39,400 nt of DNA, taken from contig NZ_PVUE01000028.1 in NCBI RefSeq assembly GCF_003003235.1, positions 1 through 39,400 of the forward strand. Reading direction: 5' to 3'. Shown here in pieces: positions 7,276 through 14,674 of the stretch. The position numbers and the translations under genes were made by a program. Under the pieces are notes generated by a model. That model worked only from the letters and a program-made list of their open reading frames with translations, was not told the DNA's origin and ran no database searches. The stretch comes from Antricoccus suffuscus. GTDB lineage: Bacteria; Actinomycetota; Actinomycetes; Mycobacteriales; Antricoccaceae. Within the stretch, counting starts at the first letter, position 1, and the number at the start of each line of letters is the position of its first letter.

Positions 7276-8667
7276 TCAGGCGCCCAGCAGCCGTGAACCC
7301 AAGTAGCCGAGGAGCGCATCGATCCCGATGCGTTCCTGCTGCATCGTGTCACGCTCGCGGACCGTGACGGCGTCGTCGGCGAGGCTGTCGAAGTCGACGG
7401 TGATGCAGTATGGCGTGCCGATCTCATCCTGGCGACGGTAACGACGCCCGATCGCTCCAGCGTCGTCGAAGTCGATGTTCCAGTGCTTGCGCAGGAGCGC
7501 CGCGACGTCGCGCGCCTTCGGCGACAGATCAGAGTTGCGCGAGAGCGGTAGCACCGCTGCCTTGACCGGCGCGAGCCGAGCATCCAGGCCGAGTACGGTT
7601 CGCGACTCCATCTTGCCTTTTGCGTTGGGCGCTTCGTCGACCCGGAACGCGTCGAGCATGAACGCCATCATCGCGCGCCCGACGCCGGCTGCCGGCTCGA
7701 TGACGTACGGCGTCCAGCGCTCGTTGCTCTCCTGGTCGAAAAAGGTCAAGTCGGCGCCGGAGTGTTTCGAGTGCGTCTTGAGGTCGAAATCGGTGCGGTT
7801 GGCAACGCCCTCAAGCTCACCCCACTCTGAGCCTTGGAAGCCGAACCGGTACTCGATGTCGACGGTGCGTTTGGAGTAGTGCGAAAGTTTTTCCTTCGGG
7901 TGCTCGAACAACCGCAGGTTGTCCTCGGCGATGCCGAGGTCGAGATACCAGTTCTTTCGCTCCGCCAGCCACGTCTCATGCCACTCCTCGTCAGTACCGG
8001 GCTTGACGAAGAACTCCATCTCCATCTGCTCGAACTCGCGGGTGCGGAAAATAAAGTTGCCGGGCGTGATCTCGTTGCGAAACGACTTGCCCTGCTGGGC
8101 GATGCCGAACGGCGGCTTCTTACGCGAAGACTGAAGCACCTGGCCGAAGTTGATGAAGATTCCCTGGGCCGTCTCCGGACGCAGGTAGGCAAGACCCTCC
8201 TCCGTCTCGACCGGTCCCAGATGCGTGCGCAACAGGCCATTGAACATCTTCGGGTCGGTCCACTGCCCCTTCGTGCCGCAGTTGGAGCATGCGATATCGG
8301 CGAGACCGTTTTCCGGTAGTCGCCCCTTCTTCTCTTCGTAGGCCTCTTCAAGATGATCGGCCCGGAACCGACGGTGGCACGACTGGCATTCAACGAGCGG
8401 ATCGACGAACGCCTCGACGTGCCCGGACGCGGTCCACACCTCACGGGCCAAGATGACCGAGGAATCGAGACCGACGATGTCGTCGCGGCCGGTAACCATC
8501 GACTTCCACCATTGCCGCTTGAGGTTTTCTTTGAGCTCGACGCCCAACGGCCCGTAGTCCCAGGCTGCTCGCTGACCGCCGTAGATCTCGCTGCTGGGGT
8601 AGACGAACCCACGTCGCTTGCAGAGGCTGACGACGGTATCGATCTTGGCGGCGTTTGAGGCGCTCAC
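7276..8667 (-). CDS. glyS: Glycyl-tRNA synthetase (homodimeric type)
   Basis: Charges tRNA-Gly with glycine. This is the single-chain dimeric class II enzyme, not the alpha/beta type. The front reads [23 protein letters not shown], followed by a zinc-like Cys pair insert (ECQSCHRRF and [12 protein letters not shown]). Motif 2 is [24 protein letters not shown] and motif 3 is [18 protein letters not shown]. The C-terminal anticodon-binding domain begins near [17 protein letters not shown]. The frame is open to 8787, but GTG 8667 has GGAG seven bases upstream and gives 463 residues, in line with mycobacterial GlyRS, so it is preferred. It is transcribed apart from the gene before it, with a strong hairpin in between. 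Confidence 0.96.
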   Translation of the reverse strand: MSASNAAKIDTVVSLCKRRGFVYPSSEIYGGQRAAWDYGPLGVELKENLKRQWWKSMVTGRDDIVGLDSSVILAREVWTASGHVEAFVDPLVECQSCHRRFRADHLEEAYEEKKGRLPENGLADIACSNCGTKGQWTDPKMFNGLLRTHLGPVETEEGLAYLRPETAQGIFINFGQVLQSSRKKPPFGIAQQGKSFRNEITPGNFIFRTREFEQMEMEFFVKPGTDEEWHETWLAERKNWYLDLGIAEDNLRLFEHPKEKLSHYSKRTVDIEYRFGFQGSEWGELEGVANRTDFDLKTHSKHSGADLTFFDQESNERWTPYVIEPAAGVGRAMMAFMLDAFRVDEAPNAKGKMESRTVLGLDARLAPVKAAVLPLSRNSDLSPKARDVAALLRKHWNIDFDDAGAIGRRYRRQDEIGTPYCITVDFDSLADDAVTVRERDTMQQERIGIDALLGYLGSRLLGA

Positions 8668-8788
8668 GGTGGTGCTCCATCCGGCTGGCGGTCGGCGGGA
8701 ATAACCCGAAATGATTGGTGCGTAACCAAACGATCCTACCTGGCATCGCCCACACGTAGCGACCGGGTTTTGTCGTCTCGCACGCAAA

Positions 8789-8818
8789 TCGGGAGCGACG
8801 TTACGACGTCGCTCCCGA
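8789..8818 (-). terminator. Intrinsic-terminator-like hairpin after the GQY-rich membrane protein
   Basis: A 13-bp perfect stem (8789-8801 with 8806-8818, core GGGAGCGACGT/ACGTCGCTCCC) with a TACG loop. On the minus strand it lies 35 bases after the stop at 8853 and is followed by ATTTGCG. It should end transcripts from the three-paralog cluster before glyS. Confidence 0.75.
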
Positions 8819-8852
8819 ATCTGGAGATGCTCTGTTACTCACATCCGGACGA

Positions 8853-9848
8853 CTAGCCGCCGTAGTCGACGTTGGGCTGGTCGGAGGGACAGACGTACCA
8901 CAGCGAACCGATATAGGACATCGGGATCGGGATCGCGCCGGATCCCTTGTCGTCGGTGACGTTGACGGTGGCCATCGTGTCGCCGGTCTGCTTGGAATCT
9001 TTGACGACGAGCGTCAACCCCTTGTAGCTGTCGAACGTACCGTTCGCAGCCGCGCTGTCGAACGTGTCCTTATCCGCCGAGCACACATAGAGCTTTGCGC
9101 CGTTGTAATTCTGCGTCGACAGATCGTCGACGAATGTCTGTGCGTCGTCCTCGGCCTGCGCGAGGTCGAGTTCCGCACTGCTACCGCTGCTGCCCGAGTC
9201 CGACGAGGATCCACTCCCGCTGGAGCCGCTTTCGTCGCTACCTGAGGTGGGACCATTCTCGCTGCTGGTCTGTTCCTGCGACTGGCTGCTCGATTCGCCG
9301 CCGCCGGCCGTTTTGCGATCGGGCGAACTGTTCTTGTTCAGCACGATGATGAGCACCGCAGCCGCGACCGCGACAACTGCGACGACGGCGGTGATGATCC
9401 ATGGGAGCGGGCTCTTCTTCTGCGGCGCGCCGCCGGGCCCACCGGGAGGGCCGCCGTACGCCGGCTGGCCATACTGACCGGGCTGGCCGTACTGGCCTTG
9501 CTGTCCGTATTGGCCGGGCTGGCCGTACTGACCCTGTTGCCCGTAGGGATCCTGGCCCGGCTGGCCATACTGACCCTGCTGAGCGTAAGGGTCCTGCTGT
9601 CCGTATTGGCCCTGCTGGCCTTGGCCATAGGGATCCGACTGCCCATACTGGCCCTGCTGGCCGTACGGATCGCTGGGCAGGCCCTGGTATCCGGATCCGC
9701 CTTCGGTGGGGGCCGGTGTCCAGCCGGGTACGTCGCCCTGCTGGGGACTGCCATCCGGGTTGAGCGGTGGGTTCTGACCGTATGGATTGGGGTCCTGACT
9801 ATGGGTGCCCGGGTGGTTAGGGTCAGAGCCGTACGGGGGTTGCGTCAC
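8853..9848 (-). CDS. Single-pass membrane protein with GQYGQ-repeat cytoplasmic tail and extracellular two-Cys domain
   Basis: 331 residues in four parts. Residues 1-60 are polar and Pro-rich; residues about 61-138 are near-perfect repeats of YGQQGQ / GQYGQPGQ / DPYGQ; a membrane helix follows at about 149-172 after PQKKSPLPW; then comes an acidic Ser/Gly linker and a C-terminal domain of about 110 residues with Cys in KLYVCSADKD and WYVCPSDQ. The topology (Lys-rich side before the helix) puts the repeats inside and the Cys domain outside. The GTG start at 9848 has AAGGA six bases upstream. It is the third of three tandem genes with the same architecture; the C-terminal domain resembles DUF4878/NTF2-like secreted folds, but this is a judgement from pattern only. 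Function unknown. Confidence 0.8.
   Translation of the reverse strand: MTQPPYGSDPNHPGTHSQDPNPYGQNPPLNPDGSPQQGDVPGWTPAPTEGGSGYQGLPSDPYGQQGQYGQSDPYGQGQQGQYGQQDPYAQQGQYGQPGQDPYGQQGQYGQPGQYGQQGQYGQPGQYGQPAYGGPPGGPGGAPQKKSPLPWIITAVVAVVAVAAAVLIIVLNKNSSPDRKTAGGGESSSQSQEQTSSENGPTSGSDESGSSGSGSSSDSGSSGSSAELDLAQAEDDAQTFVDDLSTQNYNGAKLYVCSADKDTFDSAAANGTFDSYKGLTLVVKDSKQTGDTMATVNVTDDKGSGAIPIPMSYIGSLWYVCPSDQPNVDYGG
9445..9665. repeat. In-frame tandem repeat array encoding GQYGQ units
   Basis: On the + strand, units such as GGCCGTACTGACC, CTGGCCGTATTGGCC and CTGCTGTCCGTA recur about a dozen times with variation, in steps of 9-24 bases. They encode (G/D)(Q/P)YGQ units. The repetitive DNA makes slippage or recombination likely, always in multiples of three. 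Confidence 0.7.
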
Positions 9849-9917
9849 TTTTGATCCTTAATAGTTTCAGTCAGATGAGGTTATCGGGACATATGGCAGT
9901 AAGTGGCCTGGTTGACG

Positions 9918-10460
9918 CTATTTCTGCTTGATATCACAAATTTTCCATTCGCCGCCTTCAACCTCCAGTTGATAGACGACGGTCAGCGTCTGGCCCTGAT
10001 ACGACGCCGTCACGTCGACCGTGCCGCTGGTGTCGGAATCAAGCGTCGGCTCACCGTGACTGAAGGTGACACCCTTCTTCGAACCGAAGTCTGAGGTATC
10101 GCTTTCCATCACCGACTTGTACGACGAACACAAGTATGTCAATCCAGTGTCTTTGTCGTCGTTCTCTACCGCGGCGAGGTATCCCTCGACGGGATCGATC
10201 GGCTGATTCGAGGCGGACTGGTTTCCGGTCGAACTGCTGGAGCTCGACGACTGGGTCTGGCTTGTCTGGCTTGTCTGGTTTGACTGGCTGCCGGGATCCG
10301 CGCCACCGGCTTTGGGATCGGGATTCGTTCCGGTCTTGCTCACGACAATGATGACAAGCGCCACGGCGAGCCCAGCGACGGCGATCAACGCCGCGAGGAT
10401 GATCGGCAACCGGTTAGTAGACGGCTGCCCGTTAGTAGGTTGCGGAAAGTTATTTGACAC
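9918..10460 (-). CDS. Single-pass membrane protein, short paralog of the GQY-rich proteins
   Basis: 180 residues: a short Asn/Gln/Pro-rich start (MSNNFPQPTNGQPSTN), a membrane helix at about 19-40, a Ser/Thr/Gln-rich linker (about 48-83), and an outer domain with VEGYLAAVENDDKDTGLTYLCSSYK and a closing WKICDIKQK. The two Cys match the positions of the pair in both neighbours, and the pattern of an early helix, middle beta strands and a final W-x-V/I-C strand is shared. It lacks the long YGQ repeats. The GTG start at 10460 has GGAAGG six bases upstream and overlaps the stop of the preceding gene by 11 bases, so the two are coupled. Function unknown. Confidence 0.8.
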   Translation of the reverse strand: MSNNFPQPTNGQPSTNRLPIILAALIAVAGLAVALVIIVVSKTGTNPDPKAGGADPGSQSNQTSQTSQTQSSSSSSSTGNQSASNQPIDPVEGYLAAVENDDKDTGLTYLCSSYKSVMESDTSDFGSKKGVTFSHGEPTLDSDTSGTVDVTASYQGQTLTVVYQLEVEGGEWKICDIKQK

Positions 10461-11058
10461 TGCACACCTTCCACGACCCGCTGTGCTTTTCCAAGTTCAC
10501 GGTCACCGTCGTGGTGCCTGGGGCGTTGTAGTCATTTCCAGATCCGGCTTCCATGTTGTACTTCAGCTCAACATCCACCGTCGCCTTGTCGCCATTGATA
10601 TTGGCATCTTGCGAAACCGTGTACTTCATCCCCGTGGTGCCTTTGGGATTGTCACCACTCTTCTTGATCTGGTCGTAGAGCTCGCCGCAGGCGTACTTCA
10701 TTGCCTCACTTGCATCCCCGGCTTTGGCCGCTTCCATAAACGACGTGGTTACCGCGACCGGGTCACTCGCGAACTGATCACCGCCACCGCCACCACCGCC
10801 CTTGCCGCCTTTGCCGCCAGTGAGAACCAGCGCGAGAGTGACTCCAATTACGGCTACCACAGCGATCGCGCCGGTGATGATCCATGGCATCGCGCTCTTC
10901 TTCTGCGGAGGAGGTCCCCCGAAGCCTCCCGACCCATACTGCGGCTGGCCATACTGAGGCTGGCTGTACTGGGGTTGGCCGTACTGAGGCTGCTGCGGTG
11001 GTGGACCGTACGGGTGCTGGGGATCGTATGGCGGTTGGCCGTAAGGGGGCTGCGTCAT
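10450..11058 (-). CDS. Single-pass membrane protein with YGQPQ-rich tail and extracellular two-Cys domain
   Basis: 202 residues. The N-terminus MTQPPYGQPPYDPQHPYG plus YGQPQYSQ-type repeats (to about residue 45) is followed by PQKKSAMPW, a membrane helix (about 57-78), a Gly-rich hinge of GGKGG and seven further Gly, and an outer domain beginning DPVAVTTSFMEAAKAGDASEAMKYAC. That last segment has the look of a DUF4878-type fold (helix carrying a crowded Ala/Cys strand), ending with WKVCSVK. The PQKK-S-x-(M/L)PWIIT junction is almost identical in the 8853-9848 gene, so the two are clear paralogs. It is the first gene of the three-gene minus-strand cluster. Function unknown. Confidence 0.8.
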   Translation of the reverse strand: MTQPPYGQPPYDPQHPYGPPPQQPQYGQPQYSQPQYGQPQYGSGGFGGPPPQKKSAMPWIITGAIAVVAVIGVTLALVLTGGKGGKGGGGGGGDQFASDPVAVTTSFMEAAKAGDASEAMKYACGELYDQIKKSGDNPKGTTGMKYTVSQDANINGDKATVDVELKYNMEAGSGNDYNAPGTTTVTVNLEKHSGSWKVCSVK

Positions 11059-11198
11059 GGCATATCACTTCTTCTATCTCGGTCGGCACAATGGTGCTGG
11101 TGCCGGACGAATCATTTGTTAGTTGAGGTCATCAATCGCAGAGTCCGACGAATCACTGCCTAAGTCTGGTTCCAGCGGTCTCGGCCGAAGACGAGGAA

Positions 11199-11567
11199 TC
11201 ACCTCGAACGCGGTCCGAAGTCTCCGATGTCGGTGCGGTGCGCGTCATCCGAGAGATCCCCATCGCGCCGAGAGACCGCCCCGGGCACGGCAATCAACCG
11301 CGGTTCAAAGCCACTGGGCTCATTGCGCGCGGCATACATGAACGGCGCCGCGTGCACCTTGACGTCGTACGCCGACAATGCCCGTCGGTAGGAGCCGAAA
11401 CTGTCCCAGACGGTCGCAAGCACCCAGGCGCCCGGTTCGTCGGTGCTGCGCGCGAACCAGCCCCGTTCGAACCCTTTGCAGCCCGCAAACGCGCCCAAGG
11501 CGGCCTCGGCCTTGTCCATGAACTCTGGGCCGTCGGACGGCTGGTCGATTCTGACGATGGCAAGCAT
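11199..11567 (-). CDS. Small ABM-fold (antibiotic biosynthesis monooxygenase-like) protein
   Basis: 122 residues without membrane segments. The pattern MLAIVRIDQ-(helix)-GCKGFERGWFARSTDEPGAWVLATVWDSFGSYRRALSAYDVKVHAAPFM is that of a dimeric alpha/beta-barrel ABM domain: first strand, helix, GF-x-RG strand, W-V-L-x-T-x-W strand, and a final helix with a His. The last 30 residues are polar and probably disordered. Family members include cofactor-free monooxygenases and heme-degrading enzymes, but many are uncharacterised; the substrate cannot be told. The ATG at 11567 has AAGGA nine bases upstream. It is divergent from the zinc uptake operon, sharing a 92-base control region, which makes metal-linked expression possible but unproven. 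Confidence 0.7.
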   Translation of the reverse strand: MLAIVRIDQPSDGPEFMDKAEAALGAFAGCKGFERGWFARSTDEPGAWVLATVWDSFGSYRRALSAYDVKVHAAPFMYAARNEPSGFEPRLIAVPGAVSRRDGDLSDDAHRTDIGDFGPRSR

Positions 11568-11607
11568 GGGATGAATTCCTTACGGCGCGGCGTTGAGCAC
11601 TGAGATA

Positions 11608-11639
11608 TGCATACATGCAGCTTTGACAATAAATTCTCG
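11608..11639. promoter_or_regulatory. Candidate metalloregulator sites in the divergent znuA / ABM control region
   Basis: Two imperfect operator-like elements sit in the 92-base gap. TGCATACATGCA (11608-11619) is an inverted repeat TGCAT-AC-ATGCA. TGACAAT-AA-ATTCTCG (11624-11639) resembles a degenerate Zur box (known actinobacterial core TGAAAATGATTTTCA) but has a 2-base centre and two mismatches. A TTGACA at 11623-11628 could be the -35 of znuA. No firm -10 was found. Assignment to SmtB or Zur is inference. Confidence 0.35.
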
Positions 11640-11659
11640 CGTGCACGACTGTATCGACC

Positions 11660-12589
11660 ATGAACTTCTCTCGTAGGTCTTCCCGACATGCTGTCGCCGT
11701 CGTGGCGCTTTCCGCCGCGCTCGGTGTTGCCGCGTCCGCACTCACCGGCTGTTCCTCCGCAGGCGCCACGTCCGACGGAAAGCCCAACGTGGTCGTTGGT
11801 TTCTATCCCCAAGAGTTCCTCGCTACGTCGATCGGCGGCAACGACATCCACGTCACAAGCGTCGCGCAGCCCGGCGCGGAACCGCACGATATGGAGATCA
11901 CCGGGAAGCAGGTCGCGAAGGTCACCGACGCGGGCCTCGTGATTTACATCAAAGGCATCATGCCGGCGCTCGATAATGCGGTCGCAAACAATAACAGCGA
12001 GCACGGCCTCAACCTGGCAACCGTCACCACCCTGAAGGGCGGTTACAAGGAGATCGGCCAGGAAAACGGCAAGGCAGGCAAAGACCCACACATCTGGCTC
12101 GATCCGGTACTCATGAAAAAGATGGCGACGGCGGTTGGCGATCGGCTAGTGAAGATCGACAAAGCTCACGCGGCAACCTATAAGCAGAACACCGCGACGC
12201 TGATCAAGAAACTTGATGCCCTCGATTCGGCGTACAAGACCGGCCTGGCAAACTGCGAACGTACGTCGATCGTCACGACTCACAACGCGTTCGGGTATCT
12301 CGCCGAGCAGTATGGGCTTACCCAAGTCAGTATCGCCGGCCTGTCTCCGGACAACGAGCCGTCGCCGCAGCGGATGACTGAAGTCAAGACATTCGCGCAA
12401 GAGCACGGAGTCACTACGATCTTCTTTGAGGAGGCAGTCAACCCGAAGTACGCCGAGACAATCGCGTCGGAGGTCGGCGCACAGACCGCGGTGCTCTCGC
12501 CGATCGAGATCGCGCATAAAGGTGAGGACTACATCACGATCATGCAAGCCAACCTCGCAGCACTCAGGAAAGCACTTGGGTGTTCGTGA
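11660..12589 (+). CDS. znuA: Zinc ABC transporter substrate-binding lipoprotein (ZnuA type)
   Basis: Captures metal outside the membrane and passes it to the permease. The signal peptide ends in the lipobox LTGC (C31), so the mature protein is lipid-anchored. Cluster A-I metal ligands can be read: H76 in GAEPHDME, H144 in DPHIWLDP, H208 in TTHNAFGYLAEQYGL, and an acidic residue in the FFEEAVNPKY segment. A His at the third ligand position, where manganese binders such as PsaA have Glu, argues for zinc. The His-rich loop of Gram-negative ZnuA is absent. Two Cys (C199 and C308) could form a disulfide. It is the first gene of a four-gene operon; its stop overlaps the start of the ATPase gene. 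Confidence 0.9.
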   Translation: MNFSRRSSRHAVAVVALSAALGVAASALTGCSSAGATSDGKPNVVVGFYPQEFLATSIGGNDIHVTSVAQPGAEPHDMEITGKQVAKVTDAGLVIYIKGIMPALDNAVANNNSEHGLNLATVTTLKGGYKEIGQENGKAGKDPHIWLDPVLMKKMATAVGDRLVKIDKAHAATYKQNTATLIKKLDALDSAYKTGLANCERTSIVTTHNAFGYLAEQYGLTQVSIAGLSPDNEPSPQRMTEVKTFAQEHGVTTIFFEEAVNPKYAETIASEVGAQTAVLSPIEIAHKGEDYITIMQANLAALRKALGCS

Positions 12590-13437
12590 CCAACACTCGA
12601 CTGGATCCGCACGCGACGGGCATCGAGACCCCTGTGGTCTCGGTGAGCGACGTGCACGTGCGTATGGGTACGACGCAGGCGCTGCGCGGGGTCAGCTTCG
12701 ATGTCCACTCCGGTGAGGTCGTTGCGATACTCGGGCCCAACGGCTCCGGCAAGTCGACCATCATCAAGACGATCGTGGGGCTCATCGAAGCGCAGTCCGG
12801 GTCAATCGAGCTTTTCGGCACGCCGATCCGCCGGTTCAATCAGCGTTCGCGCATCGGCTACGTGCCGCAACGCATCACCGCGGCGTCCGGCGTACCGGCG
12901 ACCGTCCAGGAAATCGTCACCTCCGGTCGGCAACAAGGGCTGTTCAGCATCCGGCGGGCCGCAGACAAGAAGGCGGTCCTCGAGGCGATGGATGCCGTCG
13001 ATGTTGCCGACTTGCGCCACCGGAGCGTCGCGCAGCTGTCCGGGGGGCAACAGCAACGAGTGCTCATCGCCCGGGCCCTCGCCCGCCAGCCCGAGTTGCT
13101 CATCCTCGACGAACCGCTCGCAGGAGTCGACATCGAGCAGCAAGACTCGCTCGCGACGACGCTCCAACACCTGCGCGGGCAGGGACGCACCATCGTCATC
13201 GTCTTACACGAACTCGGTCCGATCGCGCCGCTGATCACTCATGTGGTCGGATTACGCGGCGGAATGGTGCAGTACAACGGGGCGCCCGCCGACGCCCCCG
13301 TCGAGCACGCCGTACCCGATCAGGGCCACGATCATGTGCATCCGCACGACGAGGACGACCAGCCATATCAGCGTGCTGCGCTGCTCATCAACGATCCGAT
13401 GAGTCCGGCCTCAGATGGCGAGAAGGTGGACCGATGA
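12580..13437 (+). CDS. znuC: Zinc ABC transporter ATP-binding protein (ZnuC type) with His-rich tail
   Basis: ATPase that powers zinc import. Walker A is GPNGSGKST, the signature is LSGGQQQR, Walker B is LLILDEPLAGVD, and the switch His is in IVIVLHELG. After the nucleotide-binding domain the protein carries an extension of about 45 residues with GHDHVHPHDEDD, a likely metal-binding tail. The GTG at 12580 has GGAAAG seven bases upstream and overlaps znuA by 10 bases; a second GTG at 12586 (GTGA overlap with the znuA stop) differs by only two codons. Its stop overlaps the permease start (ATGA). The overlap chain shows tight translational coupling through the operon. Confidence 0.92.
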   Translation: MFVTNTRLDPHATGIETPVVSVSDVHVRMGTTQALRGVSFDVHSGEVVAILGPNGSGKSTIIKTIVGLIEAQSGSIELFGTPIRRFNQRSRIGYVPQRITAASGVPATVQEIVTSGRQQGLFSIRRAADKKAVLEAMDAVDVADLRHRSVAQLSGGQQQRVLIARALARQPELLILDEPLAGVDIEQQDSLATTLQHLRGQGRTIVIVLHELGPIAPLITHVVGLRGGMVQYNGAPADAPVEHAVPDQGHDHVHPHDEDDQPYQRAALLINDPMSPASDGEKVDR

Positions 13438-14294
13438 GCTACCTGACCTATCCCTTTATGCAGCGGGCGCTCATCGCCGCAGTCCTCGTCGGACTATGCG
13501 CGCCGGCGGTCGGCACTTACCTCGTGCAAAAGAAACTCTCGTTGATGGGCGATGGAATCGGGCACGTCGCGTTTGCAGGCGTCGGACTGGGGATCCTCCT
13601 TGGTACGTCGCCGGTGTTGGTCGCGGTCGTCGTGTCCGCCGCCGGCGCGATCGCGATGGAGGTCATGCGGTCGCGCGCCAAGACCAGCGGCGACATGGCG
13701 CTGGCAATCTTGTTCTACGGCGGCATCGCGACTGGTGCTCTGCTCATCTCGATTAACGGTGACAGCTCGATCAACGTCCAGTCCTACTTGTTCGGCTCGA
13801 TCCTCACCGTCAACAACAGTGACATCATCGTCACCGCGGTGTTGGCGGCGTTCGTCCTGCTGGTCACCATCGGCTTGCGCCGCGCACTGTTCGCCACCAG
13901 CCACGACGAAGAGTTCGCCCGGGTGGGCGGCGTACCGGTCATGCTGCTCAACATCCTGCTGGCAATGACGGCCGCGGTCACCGTGTCGGTGGCGATGCGG
14001 GTCGTCGGGCTGCTTCTTGTCAGCGCGCTGCTCGTCTTGCCGGTTGCATCCGCGCAACAGCTCACCGGGTCGTTCGCGAGCACCTTCGCAGCAGCGATCG
14101 GGATCGGCGTCGTGGTCACGCTGGCAGGCGTCCTACTCGCCTATCCGGTTAACGTTGGTCCCGGCTCCCTGATTGTGGTCGTCGCGATCGGGGTATTTTT
14201 CCTGTGTGCGCTTGCCAGCCGGGCGCGCGAGCGGCTTTTCCGCCGACGCCACGCCATCGACGCGACAACCGAGCCGGTGGCCCAAGCTACGTGA
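13434..14294 (+). CDS. znuB: Zinc ABC transporter permease (ZnuB type)
   Basis: Integral membrane channel of the zinc importer, 286 residues with about eight or nine hydrophobic helices, as in the ABC-3 family. Conserved features include LVQKKLSLMGDGIGHVAFAGVGLG near the N-terminus, the EE(F/L)AR-x-G-V coupling loop (HDEEFARVGGVP) that contacts the ATPase, and the MRVVGLLLVSALLVLPVASAQ segment. A basic C-terminal tail (SRARERLFRRRH) is cytoplasmic. The ATG overlaps the znuC stop. The next gene, the SmtB-type sensor, starts 14 bases after the permease stop. Confidence 0.92.
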   Translation: MSYLTYPFMQRALIAAVLVGLCAPAVGTYLVQKKLSLMGDGIGHVAFAGVGLGILLGTSPVLVAVVVSAAGAIAMEVMRSRAKTSGDMALAILFYGGIATGALLISINGDSSINVQSYLFGSILTVNNSDIIVTAVLAAFVLLVTIGLRRALFATSHDEEFARVGGVPVMLLNILLAMTAAVTVSVAMRVVGLLLVSALLVLPVASAQQLTGSFASTFAAAIGIGVVVTLAGVLLAYPVNVGPGSLIVVVAIGVFFLCALASRARERLFRRRHAIDATTEPVAQAT

Positions 14295-14308
14295 GAGGTA
14301 ACCGAGCA

Positions 14309-14674
14309 GTGACCGAGGACGACCTCCACCAGCCCGCGCACGATCACCTGCTTGAACCGCTGAAGAGCACTCGCGGCACGACCGCGACGTTTGCCGCCGC
14401 CAGCGAGTTGCTGCGCGCGCTCTCGGCGCCGATCCGCGCTCAGCTGGTCTCGCTACTCGACGAACACGGTGCGCTGTGCGTCCACGAGCTCGTCGAGGCC
14501 CTCGACGTAGCGCAACCGCTCGTGTCCCAGCATCTACGCATCCTGCGCGGCGCGGGCGTCGTGATCGGTGAACGACGGGGCCGCGAAGTCGAGTATCGCC
14601 TCGCCGACGACCACATTGCGCACATCGTCAACGACGCGGTCACCCACAGCCAGGAACCCGACCCGGCCAGCTAG
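14309..14674 (+). CDS. ArsR/SmtB-family zinc-sensing repressor
   Basis: 121-residue winged-helix regulator. The recognition part is [28 protein letters not shown], with a wing [12 protein letters not shown]. The C-terminal helix carries D100-x-H102-x10-H113-x2-E116, which exactly matches the alpha-5 zinc site of cyanobacterial SmtB (D-x-H-x10-H-x2-E). C57 and E60 near the alpha-3 position and His residues at the N-terminus (H7, H11, H13) could form a second site. Zinc binding releases such proteins from DNA. GTG 14309 has GAGAGG ten bases upstream; GTG 14291 would overlap the permease stop but has no ribosome site. It is the last gene of the zinc uptake operon, which is unusual, since SmtB types normally govern export or, in mycobacteria, furB/zur. 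Its stop shares CTAG with uppS. Confidence 0.88.
   Translation: MTEDDLHQPAHDHLLEPLKSTRGTTATFAAASELLRALSAPIRAQLVSLLDEHGALCVHELVEALDVAQPLVSQHLRILRGAGVVIGERRGREVEYRLADDHIAHIVNDAVTHSQEPDPAS

Noticed and set aside
7746-8612. Alternative minus-strand frame inside glyS
   Set aside because: Wrong-frame Arg/Ser-rich reading of the glyS coding region.
8668-8790. T-box or riboswitch before glyS
   Set aside because: No T-box sequence or specifier stem; the only strong hairpin belongs to the end of the upstream gene.
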